NCBI RefSeq assembly: GCF_950100655.1 | Contig: NZ_CATNLY010000012.1 | Location: forward strand, 868,001-932,000 | Source of the DNA: Pleomorphomonas sp. T1.2MG-36 | Lineage (GTDB): Bacteria; Pseudomonadota; Alphaproteobacteria; Rhizobiales; Pleomorphomonadaceae | DNA length: 64,000 bases | Direction: 5' to 3' | Shown here: positions 17,252-25,166 of the stretch, piece after piece | Position numbering within the stretch: the first letter of the stretch is position 1 | Layout: the number at the start of each line of letters is the position of its first letter | Program-made: the position numbers and the translations under genes | Notes under the pieces: generated by a model | What the model saw: only the letters and a program-made list of their open reading frames with translations | What the model was told of the DNA's origin: nothing | Databases searched by the model: none

Positions 17252-18304
17252 ATGACCGACACTCTCAACGGCAAAGCCCAGCCCCCACCCCGCTTCGTGA
17301 GCGCACGCGACGTCGCCGAACTCGCGGGCGTATCGCGGTCGGCCGTCTCGCGCGCCTTTACGCCCGGCGCTTCCGTTGCGCCGGAAACGCGCGAGAAGAT
17401 CATGGAGGCCGCCACCCGTCTCGGCTATCAGGTCAACGACCTCGCCAGAGGGTTGCTCGCCAATCGCAGCCGCATCGTCGGCCTGGTTGCCACCAAGCCG
17501 GAGGTCGGCTTTCGCGCCCACCTGACCGCGGCGCTGGCCGCCGTACTGATCCGCCGTGGCTCGGTGCCGGTGCTCATCAACGCCGGCGAGACGACAGAGG
17601 AGACCGAGGCGGCCCAGCGCACGCTGTTCGGCCACCGCGCCGAAGCCGTGATTGTGCTGTCGGGCTCGCCACCGTCCTCCTTCATCGAGCTCGCCCGGTC
17701 GAACGGCCTGCCGCTCGTCGCCATCGGCCGCGAGGCACCGGAAATCGACCTCGTCCAGACCGACAATGCCGCCGCCGCGCGTGCGCTTGCCGCAGCGTTC
17801 ATCCGGGCCGGGCACCGGCGCCTGGCCTTTGCCGGCTCGGAAAGCGGCACGCCGGCCATCGTCGAGCGCGAACAGGCGTTCGTCGCCGAGGCGCGCCGGC
17901 TGGGGGCCGTTGTCGCCGTGGCGCGAGGACCGGACACGGACTACGCGGGCGGGCTTCTAGCGGCCGAACGCCTGTTCTCGACAGACGAGAGGCCGAGCGC
18001 GATGTTCGCCGTCAACGACCTCGTCGCCTTTGCGCTGATCGACCACGTGAAGACCCGGCTCGGCCTGCGCGTCCCGGAGGATGTGGCTGTGGTCGGCTTC
18101 GACGACCTGCCGGAGGCCGCCTGGCTCGGCTATCGCCTCTCCACCTTCCGGCAGGACCCGCTGGATCTGGCCGAACGGGCGGTGGCGCTGCTGGAGAATC
18201 GGGCCGCCAATCCGTCCACCCCGCCTGTAAGCCTGCGTATCGAGGCCCGGCTAATGATCCGCGACACCTTCCGGCCAGCGGCCGATGGAGGACCTCTACC
18301 GTGA
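17252..18304 (+). CDS. LacI-family transcriptional regulator of the phosphodiester cluster
   Basis: This 350-residue regulator has an N-terminal HTH (VSARDVAELAGVSRSAVSRAF, about residues 15-36) with the LacI hinge region after it. The periplasmic-binding-protein-like effector domain includes GLVATKPEVGF, MFAVNDLVAFALIDHVK and VVGFDDLP. It is encoded inside the operon it probably controls. The palindrome at 13143-13158 is the natural operator candidate. Its stop overlaps the GTG start of the phosphatase gene (GTGA). Confidence 0.92.
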   Translation: MTDTLNGKAQPPPRFVSARDVAELAGVSRSAVSRAFTPGASVAPETREKIMEAATRLGYQVNDLARGLLANRSRIVGLVATKPEVGFRAHLTAALAAVLIRRGSVPVLINAGETTEETEAAQRTLFGHRAEAVIVLSGSPPSSFIELARSNGLPLVAIGREAPEIDLVQTDNAAAARALAAAFIRAGHRRLAFAGSESGTPAIVEREQAFVAEARRLGAVVAVARGPDTDYAGGLLAAERLFSTDERPSAMFAVNDLVAFALIDHVKTRLGLRVPEDVAVVGFDDLPEAAWLGYRLSTFRQDPLDLAERAVALLENRAANPSTPPVSLRIEARLMIRDTFRPAADGGPLP

Positions 18305-19116
18305 ATATCCCATATGACGTCCGCATGCGTCTCGATCTCGCCCGCAACATCATCGGCGAGGCCGGCCGGTTGGCGCTGGGGCACTTTGCCGACCGCGCGC
18401 ATCTTGCCATCGACGCCAAGCTCAATGGGCAGGACGTCGTCTCCATCGCCGACCGGGCCGTCGAGGAACTGATCCGCTCGTCCGTCGCCGCCACCTTCCC
18501 GGACGACGGCTTTCTGGGCGAGGAATACGGTCTCCAGGATAGCCGATCCGGCTGGCGCTGGACCGTGGATCCGATCGACGGCACCAGTTGCTTCGTCCAC
18601 GGCCTGCCGAACTGGTGCATTTCGATCGCGCTGTCCGATGAACATGAGCAAACACGCTTCGGCCTGATCCTGGCCCCGGTGACGGGCGACCTCTATGAGG
18701 CCGTCTCGGGCGAAGGCGCCCGCCTCAACGGCGATACGATCCGGGTCGACGGGCAGGCCAGCCTCGGTACCGGCCTCGTAGGCCTTGGCGCCAGTCATCG
18801 CGTCGCCGCGCTTGAGATATCCGCCGTGCTCCATGCGCTGCTCGAGAGCGGCGGCATGTTCGTTCGCTCCGGCTCCGGCGCGCTGTCGATCGCCGAGGTC
18901 GCCGCCGGACGTCTCTGTGCCTATTACGAGCCGCATATCAACGCCTGGGACTGCCTCGCCGCTCTGCTGATGGTCCGCGAGGCCGGCGGCTTTACCGCCG
19001 AGTTCCCAGGCGAAGGACGATCCCTTCTTCAAGGCGGGCCGGTGTTGGCCGCCGCGCCCCAGGTTGCCCGGCCGCTCAGGGAACTGATCGCCCGAGCCTG
19101 CCAGCGCATCTCCTGA
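18301..19116 (+). CDS. Inositol-monophosphatase-family phosphatase
   Basis: This 271-residue Mg-dependent phosphomonoesterase of the IMPase/FBPase superfamily carries the metal-binding motifs GEEYG near residue 74, DPIDGTSCFVHG near 90 and AWDCLAALLMVREAGG near 216. The GTG start at 18301 overlaps the LacI stop and has GGAGG about 12 bases upstream; an ATG at 18325 is a weaker choice. Substrates in this family include inositol phosphates, sugar phosphates and 3'-phosphoadenosine 5'-phosphate. Beside a phosphodiesterase and importer it probably dephosphorylates the monoester product (inference). Confidence 0.9.
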   Translation: MNIPYDVRMRLDLARNIIGEAGRLALGHFADRAHLAIDAKLNGQDVVSIADRAVEELIRSSVAATFPDDGFLGEEYGLQDSRSGWRWTVDPIDGTSCFVHGLPNWCISIALSDEHEQTRFGLILAPVTGDLYEAVSGEGARLNGDTIRVDGQASLGTGLVGLGASHRVAALEISAVLHALLESGGMFVRSGSGALSIAEVAAGRLCAYYEPHINAWDCLAALLMVREAGGFTAEFPGEGRSLLQGGPVLAAAPQVARPLRELIARACQRIS

Positions 19117-19120
19117 GGAC

Positions 19121-19882
19121 ATGACCATGAAGCTGATCCAGATCACCGATCCGCATCTGCGTGGGGATGGCAAGCCGATCTGCGGGCTGGACCCGGCGGC
19201 CAACCTCGCCAAGGTGATCGCCGACATCAACCGCCATCACGCCGATGCCGACCTCGTCGTGTTCACCGGCGACCTTTCCGACGACGGCTCGCCAGCCTCC
19301 TATCGGTTGCTCGCCGAGCTTCTGGCGCCCCTGGCTGCGCCGTCTCGCCTGCTGCTCGGCAACCATGACGACCGCGCGGCTTTTCGGGCCGTTTTTCCGG
19401 ATGCGCCGGCCGAGGAGGGCTTCATTCAGTCGGTCGTGCGGACGAGCCCCGTTTCGTGCCTGTTCCTCGACACGCTCGACGAGGGTGCCGTCGCGGGTCG
19501 GCTTTGCGAACGTCGTCTAGCCTGGCTCGACCGGCAGCTCGGCGAGGCACCCGCCCCCATACTCGTCTTCATGCACCACCCGCCGTTCGATATCGGCATG
19601 CCGCCGCTCGACGCGGTGAAGCTTGCCGACCCCAAGGCCTTCGCGGGCGTTCTCGCCCGCCACGGCAACGTCCGCCACATCTTCGCCGGGCACGTGCATC
19701 GCCTGTGCTCCGGAACCTGGAACGGCATGGCCATCAGCACCGGGCGCGGCACCAACCACCAGACCGCGCCGCTGTTCGGCGCCAAGGACTTTGCCGTCGG
19801 CTTCGAGACGCCCGCCTACAACGTGATCCTGATCGATGGGGCGGACATCGTCGTTCATGCCCAGGAAGTCGGCCCGGCCTGA
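19121..19882 (+). CDS. Calcineurin-like metallophosphodiesterase (CpdA/GpdQ type)
   Basis: This 253-residue enzyme shows the complete binuclear-metal set: DPHL (Asp10, His12), GDLSDDG near 50, GNHDD near 80, MHHPPFDIG near 151 and GHVHR near 190. The pattern fits the class III cyclic-nucleotide/glycerophosphodiester phosphodiesterases, which are cytosolic. ATG codons at 19121 and 19127 both follow GAGGA. It is the last gene of the operon, and its stop lies 8 bases from the end of the convergent RpiR gene. Hydrolysis of an imported glycerophosphodiester-like compound is inferred from context; cAMP is possible but less fitting. Confidence 0.9.
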   Translation: MTMKLIQITDPHLRGDGKPICGLDPAANLAKVIADINRHHADADLVVFTGDLSDDGSPASYRLLAELLAPLAAPSRLLLGNHDDRAAFRAVFPDAPAEEGFIQSVVRTSPVSCLFLDTLDEGAVAGRLCERRLAWLDRQLGEAPAPILVFMHHPPFDIGMPPLDAVKLADPKAFAGVLARHGNVRHIFAGHVHRLCSGTWNGMAISTGRGTNHQTAPLFGAKDFAVGFETPAYNVILIDGADIVVHAQEVGPA

Positions 19883-19889
19883 GCCGGCT

Positions 19890-20807
19890 CTATTCCTCCG
19901 GCGACCAATCGGGACCGGTGCTGCGCATCCAGGGATAGGCGAAGCTCGCGAACTTTTCCGCCACCTCGGGCGCCCCCGGCCGCTGGCGCGCAACGGCGGC
20001 GATCAAAGCCTCGATCAGCGCGAGGATCGCCGTATCGGACGGCGGATGCATGGAGTGGTAGGCGGTCACGAAAAGGGTCTGATCCGCCAGCGGGACCAGC
20101 GGGGAATCGAGAAAGTCGGTGATGGCCAGAACGGGGATGCCGGCCCGCCTCGCGTAGCGCGTCATCACGATGGTGTCGCGCATGTAGAGTGAGAAGGCGA
20201 TCGGGATCAGCAGATCCTTCGGACCATATTTGAACAGCTGCCGCGCCACGCCGACCATGCCGCCGCCGTTTTCGGGGCTGCGCGTCGGAATGCCCGTCAT
20301 CTCCAGCCCGCAGGCGAGCATTCCCGCAAGCTGGGCGGCGTTTTCAAAGCCCAGCACGAACACTTTCTCGGCCCGCGCGATCATGTCGACGGCCCGTTCG
20401 GTCGCTGCCGGATCGAGGGAGCGCAGCGTCGCCTCGATGTTGGCGATATCCTCCCTGAGCGACGCCTCCAGCACTTCGAAGGCGCTGCCCGCCTCGGCCC
20501 GATGCCGTTTCATCGCATCGACCGGCTCGAACAGCTTCTCAAAGCCCCGGATGAGCTCGGCGCGGAACTCGGCATAGCCGGAAAAGCCGATAAGACGCGC
20601 GAAGCGGTTGGCGGTGGCCACCGACACGTCGGCGCCCACGACGGCCTCGTGAATGCTCATGCGCGCCACCTTGAGAGGTTCGGCCTTCACGAGGTCGGCG
20701 AACCGCCGCACGGCTCCGGTCATGTCGCCATACTTGTCGGCAATGCGCCGGGCAACGGCCGTGGTGTCCGGCAAACGCCCAAGAGGGTTTGACTGAAATT
20801 GCGGCAT
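19890..20807 (-). CDS. MurR/RpiR-family transcriptional regulator
   Basis: This 305-residue regulator has an N-terminal RpiR-type HTH (about residues 1-80, with MSIHEAVVGADVSVATANRFARLIGFSGYAEF). A C-terminal SIS domain (about 120-260, with AEKVFVLGFENAAQLAGML and DLLIPIAFSLYMRDTIVMTRYA) would sense a phosphorylated sugar or similar ligand. It diverges from the NMT1-type importer genes across 114 bases, so it likely controls them. The effector is unknown; in the family it is usually a sugar phosphate or purine/pyrimidine-related metabolite. Confidence 0.92.
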   Translation of the reverse strand: MPQFQSNPLGRLPDTTAVARRIADKYGDMTGAVRRFADLVKAEPLKVARMSIHEAVVGADVSVATANRFARLIGFSGYAEFRAELIRGFEKLFEPVDAMKRHRAEAGSAFEVLEASLREDIANIEATLRSLDPAATERAVDMIARAEKVFVLGFENAAQLAGMLACGLEMTGIPTRSPENGGGMVGVARQLFKYGPKDLLIPIAFSLYMRDTIVMTRYARRAGIPVLAITDFLDSPLVPLADQTLFVTAYHSMHPPSDTAILALIEALIAAVARQRPGAPEVAEKFASFAYPWMRSTGPDWSPEE

Positions 20808-20921
20808 GGTTGCCTTTTCATCGTGCTTGGAGTTTTAGTAACATATGCTAGCCTTGGATGTAACAAAAAATACAATTCGCTTGCCGCCGCCAGTCTGCCT
20901 TCAAGGAAAGGACGCTTTTCG
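20808..20921. promoter_or_regulatory. Divergent promoter region with GTAACA direct repeats
   Basis: This short AT-enriched region must hold both the RpiR and the importer promoters. GTAACA occurs at 20838-20843 and again at 20860-20865, 22 bp apart (two helical turns), a spacing suited to a dimeric RpiR regulator. No unambiguous -35/-10 pair was found. Confidence 0.4.
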
Positions 20922-21956
20922 ATGCCTGCCGACCCTGTCTTTTCGCCGATGTTGAGCCGCCGCCAACTCCTGCGCGCGTCCGCGGCTGCCGGCCTTGCAA
21001 CAATGCTGCCGGCTTCCGTGGCCTTCGCCGCCACACCGCTCAAGCTCGCCATGGGCTGGGTACCCAATGTCGAGCACGCCGGCGTATGGATCGCCCTGGA
21101 GAACGGATATTACGCCGCCGAGGGAATAGACTTTAGCTACAGCCCCGGCGGACCGAATGCCCCCGACCCGCTCGTCGTGCTGGAATCGGGCAAGGCGCAG
21201 TTCGCCGCCAGCGACTGGCTGCCATTCATCGACGCCTACGAGAAGAACAACGATCTGGTCATCCTGGCCTCGGCCTTCCCGACCAGCCCGGCGGCCCTGC
21301 TCTCGCTTGCCAAGAAGCCCGTACGCGAACCCAAGGACCTCGTGGGGGCCCGCATTCTCGGCCAGACTCCCGCCAACAAGACCATCGTCGAGATCATCCT
21401 GCGCAACGCCGGCCTGCCGCTTGAGTACACCATGGTTCCCACCGGCTTCTCGCCGGAGCCGCTGCTGGCCGGAGACGGCGACGCCTATTTCTGCTTTGCC
21501 ACCAACCAGCCGATCACGCTGGAGAAAATGGGCATGGTCGAGGGCAAAGACTTCTTCGTCACCTTGCAGGATACGCTCGGCTACAAGGCGCCCGGTGGCG
21601 TGCTGGTCGCGCACAAGTCCTTCGTCAAGGAAAACCGCGCGGCCATCGTCAGCTACTTCAAGGCCTACATCAAAGGCTGGAAGGAAAACGCTAGGGATCC
21701 CAAGGTCGCGGCCGATCTGGCGGTCAACAAGTTCGGCGCCGATCTCGGGCTCGATATGGACCAGCAGATCCGCCAGAACGAACTGCAGATTCCCCTGACC
21801 AAGGCGGCGGGCTCCGACAAGCTGTTCTGGTTCGATCCGGCCCTGGTGGACGGCCCGATGGCGGAGGTTGCTCGCCTGTCCGGACACAAGGACGTGCCGC
21901 CGGCCAAGGATCTGATCGATCTCGGCCCGCTCGAAGAGGCGCTCGCCGCCAGCTGA
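20922..21956 (+). CDS. NMT1/THI5-type ABC substrate-binding protein
   Basis: This 344-residue periplasmic protein has a Tat-like signal (SRRQLLRASAAAG, residues 12-24) followed by a cleavage region near SVAFA. Family blocks are LAMGWVPNVEHAGVWIALENGYYAAEGIDF and VLESGKAQFAASDWLPFIDA. NMT1/THI5-like binding proteins carry pyrimidine precursors of thiamine, riboflavin, nitrate/taurine-type or other small aromatic ligands. ATG at 20922 follows AAAGGA. The frame is open from 20799, inside the divergent gene, which is not credible. The downstream deoxyribosyltransferase suggests a base or nucleoside-like ligand (inference). Confidence 0.9.
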   Translation: MPADPVFSPMLSRRQLLRASAAAGLATMLPASVAFAATPLKLAMGWVPNVEHAGVWIALENGYYAAEGIDFSYSPGGPNAPDPLVVLESGKAQFAASDWLPFIDAYEKNNDLVILASAFPTSPAALLSLAKKPVREPKDLVGARILGQTPANKTIVEIILRNAGLPLEYTMVPTGFSPEPLLAGDGDAYFCFATNQPITLEKMGMVEGKDFFVTLQDTLGYKAPGGVLVAHKSFVKENRAAIVSYFKAYIKGWKENARDPKVAADLAVNKFGADLGLDMDQQIRQNELQIPLTKAAGSDKLFWFDPALVDGPMAEVARLSGHKDVPPAKDLIDLGPLEEALAAS

Positions 21957-21993
21957 ACACGTCCCGTCAACGACACCCCGCCGGCCCGCCCTA

Positions 21994-22066
21994 GTGGAGC
22001 GAATTTGACATTTGAGTCCCGCCTGACATAGAGCGCTCGCTCAAATGTCAAATTCAAAAGCTCCAC
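21994..22066. repeat. Palindromic intergenic element 1
   Basis: GAATTTGACATTTGAG (22001-22016) pairs perfectly with 22040-22055. After an AAAA bulge, GTGGAGC (21994-22000) pairs with GCTCCAC (22060-22066). The result is a 23-bp interrupted stem with a 23-base loop. It has the same architecture as the neighbouring element at 22082-22158 (CTAGTGG...GACATTTG). Confidence 0.75.
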
Positions 22067-22081
22067 AAGCCCAATAACTTG

Positions 22082-22158
22082 CTAGTGGTTCTCTTGACCG
22101 AGACATTTGCTCTGAGGCCAGTATCAAGCGGATGCAAATGTCTCGGTCGAACCACTAG
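22082..22158. repeat. Palindromic intergenic element 2
   Basis: CTAGTGGTTC (22082-22091), a TCTT bulge and GACCGAGACATTTGC (22096-22110) pair with 22134-22158 to give a 25-bp interrupted stem. It shares CTAGTGG and GACATTTG with element 1 but differs between them while staying paired. It lies 36 bases before the ATPase start. Confidence 0.75.
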
Positions 22159-22193
22159 GGGCCGACGAGGGCGTTCGCAGATCGCAGGCATCC

Positions 22194-22973
22194 ATGTCCG
22201 ACAAGCCCGCCATTCGCATCGATCGCGTCAGCAAGACCTTCCGCCTCGGCGACGGGCAGGAGCTGACGGCGCTGGTCGATATCGACCTGACCATTGCTCC
22301 TGGCGAGTTCGTCGCCCTGCTCGGGCCGTCCGGTTGCGGCAAGAGCACGATCCTTCGTCTCGTGGCCGCGCTGGAAGGGGCGACGGCCGGTCGCGTCACC
22401 ATCGAGGGCAAGGCACCGGCCGAGCTTTGCCAAAGCCATCGGCTAGGCGTGGCGTTCCAGGATCACGCGCTGCTGCCCTGGCTCGACATCGAGGCCAACG
22501 TCGCCCTGCCCTTCCATCTGGCCGGACGATCGGTCGACAAGGCGCGGGTCAAGGACCTGATTGCCCTGGTCGGTCTGGCCGGTTTCGAGAAGGCCCGCCC
22601 CAAGCAACTGTCGGGCGGCATGCGCCAGCGCGCCTCCATCGCCCGCGCCCTGGTGCTGGAGCCCGAAGTGCTGCTGCTCGACGAACCGTTCGGCGCCCTT
22701 GATGCCGTCACGCGCCGGCAGATGAACGTCGAGTTGCAGCGCATCTGGAGCCGCCACCGCATCACGACGCTTCTGGTCACCCATTCCGTCGACGAAGCCC
22801 TGTTTCTCGCCGACCGCGTGGTCGTGATGAGCGGGCGGCCGGGCCGGGTCATCCTCGACCTGCCGGCTCCCTTCGCTCGCCCGCGTGCGCCGGCCGTGAT
22901 GCGCGAGCCGGCATTCCACGATCTGGTCGACAGGCTGACCGAAGCACTGGAGCCGGAAGGAGCGCCCGCATGA
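22194..22973 (+). CDS. ABC importer ATPase (NitT/TauT type)
   Basis: This 259-residue nucleotide-binding subunit carries Walker A GPSGCGKST near residue 43, Q-loop GVAFQDHALLPWLD, signature LSGGMRQR, Walker B EVLLLDEPFGALDA and H-loop VTHSVDEA. It lacks an extra regulatory domain, as is normal for the SsuB/TauB/ThiZ group. The ribosome site is weak and the start sits just after two palindromic elements, so expression relative to the binding-protein gene is probably reduced. It overlaps the next permease by four bases. Confidence 0.93.
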   Translation: MSDKPAIRIDRVSKTFRLGDGQELTALVDIDLTIAPGEFVALLGPSGCGKSTILRLVAALEGATAGRVTIEGKAPAELCQSHRLGVAFQDHALLPWLDIEANVALPFHLAGRSVDKARVKDLIALVGLAGFEKARPKQLSGGMRQRASIARALVLEPEVLLLDEPFGALDAVTRRQMNVELQRIWSRHRITTLLVTHSVDEALFLADRVVVMSGRPGRVILDLPAPFARPRAPAVMREPAFHDLVDRLTEALEPEGAPA

Positions 22974-23722
22974 CCTCCGCCCGCAGCCAGTCCTTCGTGC
23001 TGGGATTGATCGGCATATCGCTGTTCCTGATTGCCTGGGAGGTGATCGGCACCTATCGCCTCGCCGGCCTCACCTGGCCGCCATTGTCGACCGTGCTGGC
23101 CTTCCTGACGACGCCCGCCAAGTTGCCGCTGTTCGGTCGGGCCGCCGCCGCAAGCTTCACGTCGGTCGCCATAGGCTACCTTTGCGGCGCTTCTGGCGGC
23201 CTCATCCTGGCGCTTGCCAGCCACCTGATCGCGCCGGTCCGCCCCGGTCTCGACCGGCTGGTCGCCGTCATCCATGCCATTCCGTCGATCGCGCTGGCAC
23301 CGCTGTTGATCGTGCTGGCCAGCGCCGATGCGACACCGCCCATCATTTCGGGCCTCGGCGTCGGCTACATCTTCTACGTCGCCGCGACTTCGGGGCTGTC
23401 CACGGCAAGCGCCTCGCATCGCGACCTGTTCGCCGTGCTGGGCGCGAGCCGGCTTTCGGTCACGCTGAGGCTCGACTTGCCGTCGGCGCTGCCGGCCATT
23501 GCATCCGCCATGAAACTGTCGGTGCCGATCGCCTTCATCGGCGCCATCATCGGCGAGTGGTTCGGCGCCTCGCGCGGCCTCGGCCTCCTGATCGTCTCGG
23601 CCATGCAGAACTTCCAGATTCCGCTCCTTTGGAGCGCCGTGCTGATCACGGCCGTTGCGTCGCTCGCGATGTTCGCCCTGTTCAGCCTCGCGGAACGCCT
23701 CATACAGGAGCGCATGCGATGA
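22970..23722 (+). CDS. ABC importer permease (NitT/TauT type, first)
   Basis: This 250-residue inner-membrane subunit has five to six hydrophobic segments (FVLGLIGISLFLIAWEVIG first) and the EAA-type loop FAVLGASRLSVTLRLDLPSALP. It ends with SLAERLIQERMR. The ATGA overlap at both ends couples it to the ATPase and to the second permease. Having two different permease genes is typical of ThiX/RibX-like or other NMT1-associated importers that use heterodimers. Confidence 0.92.
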   Translation: MTSARSQSFVLGLIGISLFLIAWEVIGTYRLAGLTWPPLSTVLAFLTTPAKLPLFGRAAAASFTSVAIGYLCGASGGLILALASHLIAPVRPGLDRLVAVIHAIPSIALAPLLIVLASADATPPIISGLGVGYIFYVAATSGLSTASASHRDLFAVLGASRLSVTLRLDLPSALPAIASAMKLSVPIAFIGAIIGEWFGASRGLGLLIVSAMQNFQIPLLWSAVLITAVASLAMFALFSLAERLIQERMR

Positions 23723-24474
23723 TCGCCGTCGTCTCCATCGCCAATCTGCTGCGCCGCTACTGGGCCGTGGCGCTGATCGTGGCGGGCTGGCAAATCTGGG
23801 TTTCGGCGACGGGCCTTTCGTCCATCGTGCTGCCGGGCCCGCTGGCGGTCGCCAAGGATTTCGTCGGCGACCCGCTGAGTTATGCCGAACCGGCCGGGCG
23901 GACCTTTCTCGTCGCCGTCGTCGGTCTGCTGCTCGGCTTCCTGCTGGGGGCGGGCCTGGCGATACTCAGCTGGTCGTCGCGCATCCTGAACGGCCTGCTG
24001 ACCCCGCTCGGCCTGATCTTCACATCGATCCCGGTGGTGACGCTGATCCCGATCATCGCCCGCCTTCTCGGCTATGACGTCAGGACGGTGGTCGCCATCG
24101 TTTCGTTGATCTGTTTCTTCCCCGCCTTCGTTTACGTCGGCGCCGGCCTCAGGGCCCTGCCGCCGGGCAGCGACGACCTGTTCCGCGTGTTCGGCGGTTC
24201 GCGATTTCAGCGGTTCACCCGCTTGGTGTTGCCGTCGGCGGTGCCCAACCTGATGCTGGCCTTCCGCCTGACCGCGCCCGAAGCCGTCCTCGCCGCCGTC
24301 GTTGCCGAGTTCCTGATGGGGACCGACGGCCTGGGCTACATGTTCCGCAAGGCAGCCGGCGAGTTCGATACCGAGCGGGCGCTCGCCACCTCCCTGATCG
24401 CCACCATCACCTCGGTGGCCTGTTTCGGCTTGGCGCTTGCCGCCGAGCGTCGCGTTCTCCGTCGCTGGACCTAG
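23719..24474 (+). CDS. ABC importer permease (NitT/TauT type, second)
   Basis: This 251-residue inner-membrane subunit starts at the ATG overlapping the previous stop. TM segments include YWAVALIVAGWQIWVSATG and FLVAVVGLLLGFLLGAGLAIL. The coupling loop reads FRVFGGSRFQRFTRLVLPSAVP. It is homologous to the preceding permease but not a recent duplicate. A 110-base gap follows before the RarA-like gene. Confidence 0.92.
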   Translation: MIAVVSIANLLRRYWAVALIVAGWQIWVSATGLSSIVLPGPLAVAKDFVGDPLSYAEPAGRTFLVAVVGLLLGFLLGAGLAILSWSSRILNGLLTPLGLIFTSIPVVTLIPIIARLLGYDVRTVVAIVSLICFFPAFVYVGAGLRALPPGSDDLFRVFGGSRFQRFTRLVLPSAVPNLMLAFRLTAPEAVLAAVVAEFLMGTDGLGYMFRKAAGEFDTERALATSLIATITSVACFGLALAAERRVLRRWT

Positions 24475-24584
24475 CCATCCGGCGCGACCAAAGATCATCC
24501 GGACACCGCTTTGACACAACGGGCGCTGGATCGAACCGCGGGCGGTTTGACCTCCCGCATCAAGACAGTGAAAGGACAGACAAG

Positions 24585-25166
24585 ATGGTCAAGGTTCAGC
24601 AGCCCCCCGATCCGTGGCAGCGCACCACAACCGAGCACGGCTTCTTTGCCGACGAGGTCATCTCCGCCCTGCAGAAATGCACGAGGCGGGGCATGACCGA
24701 CAACGTTCTGCTCCTCGGCTGGGAGATGTTCATCACCAGCCCGGAAATGGAGGAGATGATGTGGTCGCGCCTCTGCGTGATGGCGGTGGAGGACATCGGT
24801 TTCGGCAATCCCAATGCGCCCGTCCTGATCGAGACGCTCTACCAGCAGCACAAGCGCTATCCGCGCCCGGCCGGTGATCGCTTCCTGTTCGCCGCCCACG
24901 CTATCCGCGTCCTGACCAAGAGCGAGAAGGACCGCACCTCCGACGACATGGTCAACTGGGCGAAGCGTTCCATCGAGCTCGGCGACAATCTGCCGGAAAT
25001 CCCGGACGTGGCGCTCGACATGCATACCCGGCGCGGCCAGGAGATGGGCCGCGACTATCTGTTCTTCATGTCCGAGGCATCGAAGGTCGTCCCCGAGATC
25101 AAGGACAAGGAGCAGAAATACAAGGACTGGATCATGAAGGCGCTCTCCGACGGGAGGCTGACGTGA
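24585..25166 (+). CDS. Orphan RarA/MgsA C-terminal-domain-like protein
   Basis: This 193-residue soluble protein has no AAA+ motor. Its sequence follows the C-terminal part of the recombination factor RarA/MgsA: DEVISALQKCTRRGMTDN matches the ISAL-K-x-RGS-x-PDA helix, RLCVMAVEDIGFGNPNA matches the ASEDIG-ADP motif, and IPDVALDMHTRRGQEMG matches the VP-x-HLR-x-MGYG block near the end. It cannot act as an ATPase alone. AAAGGA precedes the ATG, and the stop overlaps the deoxyribosyltransferase start (GTGA), implying joint function. Role unknown; an oligomerisation or DNA/nucleotide-related partner is a guess. Confidence 0.75.
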   Translation: MVKVQQPPDPWQRTTTEHGFFADEVISALQKCTRRGMTDNVLLLGWEMFITSPEMEEMMWSRLCVMAVEDIGFGNPNAPVLIETLYQQHKRYPRPAGDRFLFAAHAIRVLTKSEKDRTSDDMVNWAKRSIELGDNLPEIPDVALDMHTRRGQEMGRDYLFFMSEASKVVPEIKDKEQKYKDWIMKALSDGRLT

